The notes under the pieces were generated by a model. That model had not been told where the DNA came from. It saw only the letters and a list, made by a program, of their open reading frames with translations, and ran no database searches. A stretch of 16,637 nt of DNA from DTSX01 sp964633465 (lineage in GTDB: Bacteria > Pseudomonadota > Gammaproteobacteria > Steroidobacterales > UBA11654): contig CAZWGB010000030.1 of the NCBI GenBank assembly GCA_964633465.1, positions 1-16,637 on the forward strand, written 5' to 3'. A program made the translations under genes and the position numbers. Below are positions 6,538 to 14,776 of the stretch, piece by piece. How positions within the stretch are numbered: the stretch's first letter is position 1; every line of letters begins with the position of its first letter.

Positions 6538-8082
6538 ATGACATTAAAAAGAAGAGAGATATTAAAGGCAGCAATTCTAGGCTCTAGTGCAATAGCCCTA
6601 TCTCCTTCAGGAATAAATCAAGCAAAAACCAAGACTGCTGGAAAAATTGCTGATGTTATTATCATAGGTGCTGGTAATACTGGGATACCATCAGCAATAG
6701 AGGCAGCTGATCTGGGTTCAAAAGTTATACTTATAGATAAAAATTCTTTTCTAGGTGGAATGTTAATTGTTTCGGGAGGTCATGTAAGCGGAGCAAATTC
6801 AAAAATACAACTCAGAAGAGGAATTAAGGATTCTTTTGAAAAACATTACCAAGATGCAATGCGAATCGGAAAGTATCAGGCAGACTCAGAACTCCTTGCT
6901 ATAGCAACTCAGAACGCGGCTCTAATGATAGACTGGCTGGAAGAAATTGGTGTGGACTTTACAGAAGAATCACCTGTATTGGTGGATGATCATGATCACT
7001 ATTCAGTGCCCAGAACATATATTGGAAAAGATTTAGCTAGATCAATCCTTAAACCTTTAATAAATGAACTTAATAAGCGCACTAAGAGAGGAAATCTGGA
7101 AATAATGCTTGAAACTAAAGCAATGAACCTTATTCAAAATAAAAAAAAGGAAGTCAAAGGAGTTAGAGTAAAAGATAAATCTGGAGCTGTATATGATATT
7201 GAATCTAAGACTGTCATCATCGCAACAGGAGGATACGGTGCCAATAAAAAAATGCAGAGCAAACATAACCCTAAAGTGAATGCTGCTAAATGGGTGGGAC
7301 TCCCACATGCAACGGGTGATGGAATTAATATGGCAACAAAAATAGACGCTAAGTTAGTAAACATGAGTCACTTAATTGCTTTCCCTGGAACAATTTTTGA
7401 CTTTAATGGATCACCAACAGAAATGTCAACAAGATTGCAATTTCCTCCCAAACATTTCACAAAGAGTGTATGGATCAATCGCAAAGGGTATCGATTTGTT
7501 AATGAACATGGGAGCCCAGATACTCGTGAAGTTGCTTTTTTAAATCAAGAAGAACTCTTATTTTATGTAATATTTAATCATCACATTCTGAAACAAAGCA
7601 CCAGTCTCGATATCAGAAACTGGGATAAAAAGAAAATGGATAAGGAAATTTCAAGAGGTAATATTATCGCCTCTGCAGAATCGATTGAAGATTTAGCAAG
7701 AAAGATTAACATCCCAGCTAGTCAAATGTTAAAGACTATTGACCAATACAATGAAGACATTGAGAATAATGTGATTGATTCGTTTGGAAGAGAGTTGGAG
7801 CGCGTACCAATAAAAACAGGACCGTTTTATGCTTTCAGTGTTGGTGGGAGCATTTTAACAACCCATGGAGGGATTTCTGTAAACCACGATATGGAAGTAA
7901 TAAATAAAAAAGACAAAGTAATTCCAGGTCTTTATGCTGCTGGAGAAGTGCTTGGGAATGGGCAATTAATGGGTCATGGAGTAGTTAGCGGTATGAGTGT
8001 CGGTCCAGCCATTATATTTGGAAAAATAGCAGCCAGAGCAGCCCATAGATTTTCTCAATGCATTTGCAAAGAAGAAGCTTGA
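6538..8082 (+). CDS. Tat-exported FAD-dependent dehydrogenase, fumarate reductase flavoprotein-like
   Basis: I place the start at the ATG at 6538, which gives 514 residues and puts the twin-arginine signal (MTLKRREILKAAILGSSAIA) at the very N-terminus; the in-frame ATG at 6499 lies inside the SDR gene. A Rossmann motif IIIGAGNTGIPSAIEAADLG begins near residue 41, with ILIDK closing the FAD-binding strand. YSVPRTYIGKDLARSIL, GYRFVNEHG and the C-terminal GLYAAGEVLG...MGHGVVSGMSVG complete the FAD_binding_2 pattern. Such proteins reduce or form C=C bonds beside a carbonyl or carboxylate (fumarate reductase, urocanate reductase, 3-ketosteroid dehydrogenase). There is no heme domain, so a separate electron carrier is needed, and the nearby cytochrome is a candidate. 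TAAGATG links it to the SDR stop. Confidence 0.9.
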   Translation: MTLKRREILKAAILGSSAIALSPSGINQAKTKTAGKIADVIIIGAGNTGIPSAIEAADLGSKVILIDKNSFLGGMLIVSGGHVSGANSKIQLRRGIKDSFEKHYQDAMRIGKYQADSELLAIATQNAALMIDWLEEIGVDFTEESPVLVDDHDHYSVPRTYIGKDLARSILKPLINELNKRTKRGNLEIMLETKAMNLIQNKKKEVKGVRVKDKSGAVYDIESKTVIIATGGYGANKKMQSKHNPKVNAAKWVGLPHATGDGINMATKIDAKLVNMSHLIAFPGTIFDFNGSPTEMSTRLQFPPKHFTKSVWINRKGYRFVNEHGSPDTREVAFLNQEELLFYVIFNHHILKQSTSLDIRNWDKKKMDKEISRGNIIASAESIEDLARKINIPASQMLKTIDQYNEDIENNVIDSFGRELERVPIKTGPFYAFSVGGSILTTHGGISVNHDMEVINKKDKVIPGLYAAGEVLGNGQLMGHGVVSGMSVGPAIIFGKIAARAAHRFSQCICKEEA

Positions 8083-8105
8083 ATGCCAATAAAAAGGAAA
8101 TAAGA

Positions 8106-9089
8106 ATGTACAAATTTGTTAGGAAGACGATATTTTACTGGTCAATCGCCCCCTTTTTTTTGGTTAGTCTTTTTATCAGTCAGACTAGTTTTAGCAAGGT
8201 TCATGAATGGAAAAGCATCAATATTACCGATGTAGGAAAAGTAACTTGGGATGACAGATTCAGAATGGGTAAACAGGGCTCCACCCAAGGAAAGCTTTTA
8301 TTTTTTAACCCCGATGGAGGAACTCTCCTGTATGTAAAATTCAATCCTGGATGGGATGCAGATGGAAGTGAAGCCCACTATCACTCATTTCATGAATGGG
8401 GTTATGTTTTGGAAGGAAGTTTCCCTCTATATGAATTTGTCAGCCCTAAACAAAAAAAAGGAACCTTGGTGCAGATGGTTGCAGGAACATTTATGGATCG
8501 ACCTGCATATAGTCTTCATGGAAACAGATCTTCGATAATGAAAAAACAGATCATTACGCCGGGTTCCACACAGTTAATTTTCTACGAAAAAGGAAAGACC
8601 GTCTCATTGAACAAAGATAATAAGTCTTATAGTGATGAATGGAAAAATGTTGATGAATTCTTCTCTGCCAATTTTCAACATACTACTGATACAAATGTGA
8701 TGGAATGGGAACCTGACGAAGACCTTCCTGGTGTCATGGTCAAATGGTTGAGCGATCATAGCTCTAAAGGTTTTCAAGCAAGGCTTCGTTTTGCTCCGGC
8801 AGGATGGCAAAATAACTCGCCAAAAAAAATGAGTTACAACAAAGAAGGTTATCGCTTTATTTATGTGTTATCCGGGGACATGAAAATTGAAGAAACATAC
8901 AGTAACAAAACTGCGATAGCGGTAAAAGAAGACCATCTTATTGTTCAACAGCCAATGAGTCTTTGGCATTGGGGATCATCTCAATTAACTGAAAAAGGTG
9001 TGTTGTGGCTAGATATTGAATATGGAAAAGGCACGATCATTGGTCAAGGTCCAATTAAAACATCTTTTATAGAGAAAAATGATGGATAG
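8106..9089 (+). CDS. Exported double-cupin protein
   Basis: The ATG at 8106 is preferred (327 residues). It follows AAGGAAATAAGA at good spacing and begins a Sec-type signal (KTIFYWSIAPFFLVSLFISQ), whereas the in-frame ATG at 8058 lies inside the upstream gene. The first cupin, about residues 60-150, has the metal motif HYHSFHEWGYVLEG with likely ligands H91, H93 and E97, plus a later histidine in PAYSLHG (H138). The second half, about 200-310, repeats the fold (RFIYVLSGDMKIEE, SLWHWGS) but lacks the H-x-H pair, so only the N-terminal domain probably binds metal. Cupins of this type include dioxygenases, isomerases and lyases acting on small organic acids or phenols; the substrate is unknown. 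Its end overlaps the start of the first DUF1838 gene. Confidence 0.82.
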   Translation: MYKFVRKTIFYWSIAPFFLVSLFISQTSFSKVHEWKSINITDVGKVTWDDRFRMGKQGSTQGKLLFFNPDGGTLLYVKFNPGWDADGSEAHYHSFHEWGYVLEGSFPLYEFVSPKQKKGTLVQMVAGTFMDRPAYSLHGNRSSIMKKQIITPGSTQLIFYEKGKTVSLNKDNKSYSDEWKNVDEFFSANFQHTTDTNVMEWEPDEDLPGVMVKWLSDHSSKGFQARLRFAPAGWQNNSPKKMSYNKEGYRFIYVLSGDMKIEETYSNKTAIAVKEDHLIVQQPMSLWHWGSSQLTEKGVLWLDIEYGKGTIIGQGPIKTSFIEKNDG

Positions 9090-9897
9090 AAGGGGTCTGA
9101 TAACAGGTCAATTTAACAGGGATAGTCTTGACCTTAGTGACCCTATACAGAGTTCTTATGCATATGCAAAATTAGTCGGTTCAGCAGGTAATGCGATGGT
9201 TCATTATAGTTTGGAGGGGACAATTTTTGCCCTTTTGCCTGATGGTGTTCAACCGTTTATTAGGTTTCAGACATTGCTCAAAGGCATTTGGAAAAGAAAA
9301 GATCAAGGCGATTATCAATTTCGGTTATATGAAGTTGGTTTTTTTCATAATCTTGACTCCAGTGAACCAATCGAGGTTTTTGATAATCCCATTACCAATG
9401 AAACCAATGTGCTTACTGGTATCAAGGGAGGGCCTTACAATAGAATCATTAAACCTAAAAATCTTAATTGGGTTATATCGGGGAATGACATTTGGATTCA
9501 AGAACCAGTTCCTAGGAGTGGTTATTTTGGATCAGAACCGTCAAACAACCAAATTAAACAAAATGCCTTTTCTAATGCTATATATAGAGGAAAATTATCA
9601 GAATTAAGCGATCAATCATTAATCGCTCCCTCAATGATGACATACAACTATATTAGTCCATGGTATCCATTCTTTGGTATTGATGATGTTGACACTAAGA
9701 TTTACTGGCAAGCAGTTGGAAATAAGATTCAATCACGGAGCGATTTGCCTCAGCCAATGAAAGAGTATTTGAGTGAAAAACAAAGGAATTATTTTAAATC
9801 AAGTAACCCTTGGACAAAAAAAACAAGCACATTAAGCCACTATAGAGATTCCCAAAAAAAAGGAATAGTAAATGAAAAAGAAAAATCACATGAATAG
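9079..9897 (+). CDS. DUF1838-type protein, copy A, with a shortened signal region
   Basis: This 272-residue protein is a paralog of the next gene. Shared blocks include LDLSDPIQSSYAYAKLVGSA (about residues 17-36), a central GGPYNRIIKP, and a C-terminal SPWYPFFG...YWQAVGNKI...PWTKK. The pattern (L-D-L-x-D-P, then A-Y-x-K, then N-P-x-T) fits the DUF1838 family as I remember it, a family of unknown function usually exported. The N-terminus is odd: MMDRRGLITG keeps the twin-arginine start, but the hydrophobic stretch that follows it in copy B is missing, so export by Tat is doubtful. It starts inside the end of the cupin gene (11-base overlap) and overlaps copy B by 26 bases, so the products are probably made together. 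It may act as a cytoplasmic or hetero-oligomeric partner of copy B (inference). Confidence 0.78.
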   Translation: MMDRRGLITGQFNRDSLDLSDPIQSSYAYAKLVGSAGNAMVHYSLEGTIFALLPDGVQPFIRFQTLLKGIWKRKDQGDYQFRLYEVGFFHNLDSSEPIEVFDNPITNETNVLTGIKGGPYNRIIKPKNLNWVISGNDIWIQEPVPRSGYFGSEPSNNQIKQNAFSNAIYRGKLSELSDQSLIAPSMMTYNYISPWYPFFGIDDVDTKIYWQAVGNKIQSRSDLPQPMKEYLSEKQRNYFKSSNPWTKKTSTLSHYRDSQKKGIVNEKEKSHE

Positions 9898-10753
9898 AAG
9901 GGAAGTGATGGCCGGTATGAGTGTTTTGGTCGCTTCACCTAGGTTAATGTCTAGCCAAGATTTGAATTTTAAAAATCGTAATATTGATTTAAACGACCCC
10001 GTTCAGAATGCACTGGCTTATACCAAATTAATTGGCACAACAGCTAGAAGCATGGTGCATATTTATTACAAAGGGACTATATATGGAATGACCCCAGAAG
10101 ATGGCGCTAAACCCATGATAGGGCATACGGGAGTTCTAAAAGGTGTATGGAAACCATGGGTTGATAACAGTTTCTATTACACGCTTTATGATGTTGGTTA
10201 TTTCAGCGATCTAGAAACAGGATTACCATCTGAAGAATTTACGAACCCATTTACAGGAGAGATTAATCGACCAGTCAAGATTGTTGGTGGCCCATTCGAT
10301 AGAGTCATAAAACCTGAAGTTAGACCTTTTAAAGTTAGAGGCGATGAGCTTTGGTTAGATGAACCTGCCTATCTCAATTTTGTCAATAAACTCGATCCAA
10401 AAATTTGGAAAAAAGCATCGACAGCCGAGAGGCTAAGCTTTCTTTATGTTGAAACATATCATGGAAAAATCTCAGATATAGCCAATCCTGATCTGACGAG
10501 TGCACCAATGACAATTACATCGACTCACAATACTAGTTGGTATCCATTTTTTCTTATGGGACAAAGGCCCGGGAGGAATTACTGGCAATCTGTTGGAAAG
10601 AAAGTTGATGATCTCGAGAGGGATGTTCCAATTGAGCTTATTAATTTTATTGAAAAAGAGAAACCAGGTTATTTTGAATCAGAAAAACCTTGGATAAAAA
10701 GAAAGGGAACCTTTCAAGCATATAAAGACGAAAGAACGCCTATTAAAGATTAG
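9872..10753 (+). CDS. DUF1838-type protein, copy B, Tat-exported
   Basis: The 293-residue protein carries a twin-arginine signal (MNRREVMAGMSVLVASPRLM, residues 7-26). The body begins with IDLNDPVQNALAYTKLIGTT and ends with TSWYPFFLM...NYWQSVGKKV...KPWIKRKGTF, matching copy A along its whole length. I chose the ATG at 9872 because AAAGGAA precedes it at good spacing; an ATG at 9890, right before NRRE, is the alternative. No recognisable catalytic motif or cofactor site is visible, so the function is not known beyond family membership. It is the last gene of the plus-strand operon, with the convergent UbiD unit and a gene scar directly after it. Confidence 0.8.
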   Translation: MKKKNHMNRREVMAGMSVLVASPRLMSSQDLNFKNRNIDLNDPVQNALAYTKLIGTTARSMVHIYYKGTIYGMTPEDGAKPMIGHTGVLKGVWKPWVDNSFYYTLYDVGYFSDLETGLPSEEFTNPFTGEINRPVKIVGGPFDRVIKPEVRPFKVRGDELWLDEPAYLNFVNKLDPKIWKKASTAERLSFLYVETYHGKISDIANPDLTSAPMTITSTHNTSWYPFFLMGQRPGRNYWQSVGKKVDDLERDVPIELINFIEKEKPGYFESEKPWIKRKGTFQAYKDERTPIKD

Positions 10754-10773
10754 TTGTGGATTCTTCGTTTTTT

Positions 10774-10809
10774 TTAGATGGAGGGTTTAATATTAGCGTT
10801 TAGTCTATG
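10774..10809 (-). pseudogene. C-terminal remnant of a berberine-bridge-type flavin oxidase
   Basis: One frame reads HRLNANIKPSI then TAA. This is the terminal signature of the two intact flavin oxidases (FRLNANIKPNL at the end of the gene at 2310; SLNANVKPTV at the end of the gene at 13205). The preceding codons in this frame do not continue the family, so only about ten codons are left. The remnant begins within a few bases of where the truncated SUMF1-type frame stops, placing a deletion junction at about 10806-10812. It was probably the next gene downstream in the UbiD operon. Confidence 0.55.
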
Positions 10810-10963
10810 AGCCCATGTCAAATTGGCCGGGAGGAATTTCAATCATCACCGGACATACAGAGCAGTCCTGAAATTCATTTGCCCCGGAGACATCTTGATG
10901 AATTAAGATAATAGCCGATAAACTTAATGCCCAAATTGGATAGACTCTATAGCAGGTGGCCAT
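10805..10963 (-). pseudogene. Truncated N-terminus of a second SUMF1/FGE-fold gene
   Basis: From an ATG at 10963 the frame encodes a signal peptide (VYPIWALSLSAIILIHQDVSG) and then DCSVCPVMIEIPPGQFDMGS before a TAG. The intact protein at 3935 has DCENCPLMVKIPPGSFLMG at the same point, the conserved opening of the SUMF1 fold. More than 250 residues are therefore missing. The start overlaps the UbiD stop region by 17 bases with AAGGATT upstream, as expected for a coupled operon gene. A longer start at 10999 is also open but sits deeper in UbiD. A short secreted peptide might still be made, but as an enzyme it is dead. Confidence 0.68.
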
Positions 10964-12434
10964 ATTTTTTATCAATCCTTTCAAAAATTTCAGGAACATT
11001 CTCTTCTAGGCAATGCCGATTCATTGGTGCATATTTTTTCGGACCACCTTCTGTTGGAGTTTTACGGGTAGCATCAATGATGATCCTGCTTCCAAAGCCA
11101 TGTTCTCTTGCACTAGGATCTCCGCCCATGCCCGGTGCTTTTTTTAGCATTTCAGTAGAGTCGTATGGTTGCCATCGAGAGCCCAAAGCATGCAATACCT
11201 CTTTGGTATTATGAATATCAACATCTTGGTCAAAAATCACTGTAATCTTAGCTATTTTCAACGATTTTGAAATAGCATTTCCTATTTCAATAGCCTCGTC
11301 TGACTTGTTTTTATTGATATTGACAAAACAAAAGCCAGGAGTTTCAAGTGGGTAATGCAACCCTAAAAAATTCTTGAATTTTTGTCTGAATTTTAAATTG
11401 GCTGTTGTTTCGATCGGTGAAGTTAGAAAGCCACGTGTAATACCACTGAACTGGTTCACAAATATAGGGTTTTCTCGATGAGTGATTGCAGTGACGTCCA
11501 TAAAGAAATTCTTTGATTTTCGTGCTCCCATATAACCGTACATTTCACCAAAAGGGCCTTCCGGCTCCATGCTGTCCAAGGGAATCAGACCCTCAACAAC
11601 CATTTCAACATTCGCTGGAACCAGAATGTCATTGGTTTCGCATTGCACAACTTCAACGGGCCTTCCAAAAAATCCTCCTGCAATCTCAAGCTCGTCTTCT
11701 CCCATGGCCGATACCTTGGAGCTGCTGAGAGCGAAAACGATGGGATCAGATCCCAGCACAATCGCTGCAGGAGCAGATTTCTCTCCACGTTCCTTCATGG
11801 CCATTAAAAAATTCCAACCATCTTGATTTTTTTCTGGATTGATGCTGATTTTCGATGAATGTTTAACCTGACATCGGTAGGTACCAACATTGCGTCCATA
11901 TTTTTCATCTTCAAGGATCACATTACCCGTGTTGATATAGCAGCCACCGTCTGCAGGATTGGTTTTAATAAAGGGAAAATTCAAAAGATCAATGTCTTTT
12001 CCCTGATATTTAATTTCTTTACAAGGAGCCTGAGAGCCAGCAATTGCAATGGGCTTCATGGTTTTCCATGTCCCTTTCTCAGTAGCCAAACTTTCGACTC
12101 TGTTTAAGGCTAATTTATAATCTTTATGAGGGAGATCGCCTGTAGGCTCAATACCCATAGCAAGAGCTTCAAACTCCCACCGACCGTATAAATTCCCTAG
12201 TATCGGACCTTGCATCCATTGTCCTTGGGTTTTAATACGATCAAATGAGACAACTGGAGCCTCAACAGCACTGTATTTTTCCATCAATTTATAGATAAAG
12301 CCTGTGGCTTCGTATTGATCTTGATCAATTTCGTTTATGTGTAAAACACGACCAAATGTTTCCAGTGCCTCGAGGTATTCTCTCAAGGATGCATAAGGTC
12401 CAATGTATTTTTTTTTCTTGGTTAATCTAGACAT
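10947..12434 (-). CDS. UbiD-family decarboxylase (prenylated-FMN-dependent type)
   Basis: At 495 residues it has the usual length of the family. Residues 166-190 (YINTGNVI...GRNVGTYRCQV) include R187, the equivalent of the catalytic arginine, and MEPEGPFGEMYGYMG at 289-303 supplies the glutamates E292 and E297 at the five-residue spacing of the E-R-E/D triad. Members reversibly decarboxylate alpha,beta-unsaturated or aromatic acids using prenylated FMN made by UbiX. No UbiX gene is in the window, so the cofactor must come from elsewhere. There is no signal peptide, so it is cytoplasmic. Placed after a membrane protein and a flavin oxidase in the same direction, it more likely serves a catabolic pathway than ubiquinone synthesis. 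The truncated SUMF1-type frame follows with a short overlap. Confidence 0.9.
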   Translation of the reverse strand: MSRLTKKKKYIGPYASLREYLEALETFGRVLHINEIDQDQYEATGFIYKLMEKYSAVEAPVVSFDRIKTQGQWMQGPILGNLYGRWEFEALAMGIEPTGDLPHKDYKLALNRVESLATEKGTWKTMKPIAIAGSQAPCKEIKYQGKDIDLLNFPFIKTNPADGGCYINTGNVILEDEKYGRNVGTYRCQVKHSSKISINPEKNQDGWNFLMAMKERGEKSAPAAIVLGSDPIVFALSSSKVSAMGEDELEIAGGFFGRPVEVVQCETNDILVPANVEMVVEGLIPLDSMEPEGPFGEMYGYMGARKSKNFFMDVTAITHRENPIFVNQFSGITRGFLTSPIETTANLKFRQKFKNFLGLHYPLETPGFCFVNINKNKSDEAIEIGNAISKSLKIAKITVIFDQDVDIHNTKEVLHALGSRWQPYDSTEMLKKAPGMGGDPSAREHGFGSRIIIDATRKTPTEGGPKKYAPMNRHCLEENVPEIFERIDKKYGHLL

Positions 12435-12495
12435 TATTGTCTCAGTTTGGTGCCCTCATTTAATTGGATTTTTTATAAATCTAATTTCAATCGAT

Positions 12496-13167
12496 TTAAA
12501 AAGGTTTAACCTGTCCTAAAAATGCCATGGCAATGACTAAGAACCATATCAGCAGCGCTGCCTTGTTAAGCATTGCTTGATTTTTTTTAATGAGTTCTTC
12601 TCCATGTGCTTTGTTTGAATCTTCAGACAAGACCAAATCAACGGCATTTTGCCAAGAGCCTACTATGCTTCTTATCCAGATCCCATTGAGGAGAATTGCA
12701 CCAAAGAGTAGGATTTTAAGAGCTAGCCAGTCCGTTGTGATTAACGTATTCGTTAGCAGACAATAAGATCCAAATCCGATCAAAATTGCAGCAAGCAGGT
12801 ACCGAATGGATAGATCTATTTTTTTTAATAGTTCTCCAAGAGAGGTGCCTTTTTTGAAATGGACCTGCCATACCAAAAACAGCCATAAGAAGCTGGCAAT
12901 CCAAATCAAGTAAAGGTAGTTGCCTTTTATGGGGGAGCCAAACGAAACTGCTAGATGAAAACCGATTGGAAGCAACAGTACCAAGCTGGTTCTGGCTGAC
13001 ATGTCCACTAAAAATCTCATTGATCTGACTCGAAGGCGTTCTTCTATTGTCAATTCATCCCGAGTCATATATTGGCCAATGAAATAAACAGCAATGTCTC
13101 CACCAATGGCATAGACGAAGAAGACAACATGGAAAAAAGCGAGGATATTGTGAAATTGGATATTCAT
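12496..13167 (-). CDS. Six-helix integral membrane protein, family not recognised
   Basis: The 223-residue product is hydrophobic, with likely membrane spans near residues 7-30, 58-77, 83-103, 119-139, 146-167 and 202-220. Histidines lie inside or at the edge of helices 1 to 3 (H13, H71, H103), which could bind heme or a metal as in CopD- or cytochrome-b-like proteins, but I cannot assign a family. Charged loops (TRDELTIEERLRVRSMR) separate helices 1 and 2. It sits 37 bases after the flavin oxidase and 61 bases before UbiD, all in one direction. A role as quinone-side electron acceptor or as transporter for the pathway is possible but unproven. Confidence 0.75.
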   Translation of the reverse strand: MNIQFHNILAFFHVVFFVYAIGGDIAVYFIGQYMTRDELTIEERLRVRSMRFLVDMSARTSLVLLLPIGFHLAVSFGSPIKGNYLYLIWIASFLWLFLVWQVHFKKGTSLGELLKKIDLSIRYLLAAILIGFGSYCLLTNTLITTDWLALKILLFGAILLNGIWIRSIVGSWQNAVDLVLSEDSNKAHGEELIKKNQAMLNKAALLIWFLVIAMAFLGQVKPF

Positions 13168-13204
13168 AGGGGTTTAAACGTAAGAGAATTTGACGAAGTG
13201 GATA

Positions 13205-14686
13205 TCAAACCGTTGGTTTAACGTTGGCATTAAGACTTAGTAGATTTTTTGGATCGTATTTATTTTTTAGGTCCACAAGTCTTTTGTAATTCTTTCCATA
13301 GGCTGTTTTAACGAATGCTTGGTTTTCGTCCATTAATTCATTGACATAAATTCTTTCAGCGCAATATGGGGTCAATGCTTTCCAATAATCTCTTCCCCAT
13401 TTTGTGTATTTTTCATTGAGTTTGGCGTCTGTCCAATGGCCTCCTACCTCAATATCCCACTTGGCATTTCGTCCTGGCCAAGCTGTATCTGTTTCATTCA
13501 CTTCGCTGATCGCACCACCAAATCGAACGACTCGCATTGTGTCAAATCTACCTTCCTGATGCCGCCATCGCTCCAGAAGGGCTTCGTTCATCCTTGGATC
13601 GTAGTCATCAATATGTCTGCCTTTTATGTAGTATTTGCGGTAATGAGCATTTCTCTTATCTGCTCCTTGTTGTAAATCAATAAACCTTGTAGTTCCAATA
13701 TTGTCAGACATGGGCTTACCAAAGGATCGAATAGGCTCCAAGAGTCGGTCTGCTTTGCTAACATCACCTGTGTAGCATGTGCTTAGAAAAAAGAAACCGG
13801 CGCCTTCGGGGGTGTTCCACATCCCAGCGTTAATGGCTATGGTTTTTGGCATCGAACTTTCGGTGTAATCATAATAGAAGTCCCAAAGATCTTTTGCATA
13901 TTTCAAATCATATAGCCTGACTCCTGCAATTACATTCCCATTAATGCCCAATGGGCTGAGTTTAAATTGAAAAGAGGTTACGATGCCAAAGTTGCCGCCG
14001 CCTCCTCGAATTCCCCAAAATAAATCTGGATTTTCATCCAAACTTGCACGTCGCAGTTGCCCATCGGGTGTCACAATATCAACCGCAAGTAAGTTATCAA
14101 TGGTTAGTCCATAACTTCTCATCAACCAACCGATTCCACCTCCAAGAGTCAATCCAGCTACTCCAGTATGGGACACAACACCTGCAGGACAAACCAATCC
14201 ATGGGGCAGTGATTTCGAGTCTAGATCATGTAAGATGCACCCACCTTCTGCAGTGGCAACTTTCCTTTCAAGGTCGACCGAGACTCTTCTCATTCTTGAT
14301 AAATCAATAATGATTCCACCATCGCACGTGGATTTACCCGAGATGCTATGTCCGCCACCTCTGACTGCAACCAATAAGTTATGTTCTCTAGCAAAATTGA
14401 GTGCATTGACCACGTCCAATGTAGAGGAGCATTCGGCTATTAATGCTGGATATTTGTCCCAGACACCATTCCAAACCAGTCTGGCTTTGTCATACCAATA
14501 ATCCCCTTGCGTTAAAATAGTACCTTCCAAAACATCCATAAGTTCTAGAATTTCAGATCGTAATAAAATTATTTCTTCACCACTACTAGAAATGGCGGCT
14601 GTGTCTTGGATGGCACTTCTTGCCAAAGGCATGTATGCCGATGTCCCAACTAAGACAGCACTCTTGATAAATTCTCGTCGTTGCAT
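13205..14686 (-). CDS. Tat-exported FAD-binding oxidase, berberine bridge enzyme/6-hydroxynicotine oxidase-like, second copy
   Basis: I place the start at the ATG at 14686 (493 residues), because GGTGA stands five bases ahead of it; a GTG at 14695 adds three residues. The N-terminus is a twin-arginine signal (MQRREFIKSAVLVGTSAYMP). The FAD domain carries the canonical VRGGGHS with H113 as the likely covalent FAD ligand, then VVSHTGVAGLTLGGGIG, and the C-terminus ends with LLSLNANVKPTV. As in the copy at 2310, the second (cysteinyl) FAD attachment residue is valine. The two are clearly homologous along their length but well diverged, which fits different substrates or successive steps. It probably heads the membrane protein-UbiD unit, with a motif copy 81 bases before its longest start. 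Confidence 0.9.
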   Translation of the reverse strand: MQRREFIKSAVLVGTSAYMPLARSAIQDTAAISSSGEEIILLRSEILELMDVLEGTILTQGDYWYDKARLVWNGVWDKYPALIAECSSTLDVVNALNFAREHNLLVAVRGGGHSISGKSTCDGGIIIDLSRMRRVSVDLERKVATAEGGCILHDLDSKSLPHGLVCPAGVVSHTGVAGLTLGGGIGWLMRSYGLTIDNLLAVDIVTPDGQLRRASLDENPDLFWGIRGGGGNFGIVTSFQFKLSPLGINGNVIAGVRLYDLKYAKDLWDFYYDYTESSMPKTIAINAGMWNTPEGAGFFFLSTCYTGDVSKADRLLEPIRSFGKPMSDNIGTTRFIDLQQGADKRNAHYRKYYIKGRHIDDYDPRMNEALLERWRHQEGRFDTMRVVRFGGAISEVNETDTAWPGRNAKWDIEVGGHWTDAKLNEKYTKWGRDYWKALTPYCAERIYVNELMDENQAFVKTAYGKNYKRLVDLKNKYDPKNLLSLNANVKPTV

Positions 14687-14776
14687 ATAGGTCACCAGTA
14701 AATAATTTGTTCAGTATTTTTGAATCTTAGTTGACTACTAATTTTTCTAGCGGTGTCTACCATTAAAATCTATGAA

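Noticed and set aside
8058..8105. Earlier in-frame ATG for the cupin gene
   Set aside because: It overlaps the upstream flavoprotein and lacks a good ribosome site; the ATG at 8106 has AAGGAAATAAGA and begins the signal peptide.
10764..10776. Run of eight T as part of a rho-independent terminator after the DUF1838 operon
   Set aside because: No stable stem precedes the T run on either strand, and the end of the run codes for the stop of the oxidase remnant.
13205..14686. Bicovalent FAD attachment in the second flavin oxidase through the cysteine in LVCPAG
   Set aside because: Counting back from LGGG, this cysteine is five residues too far upstream; the bicovalent position is valine.
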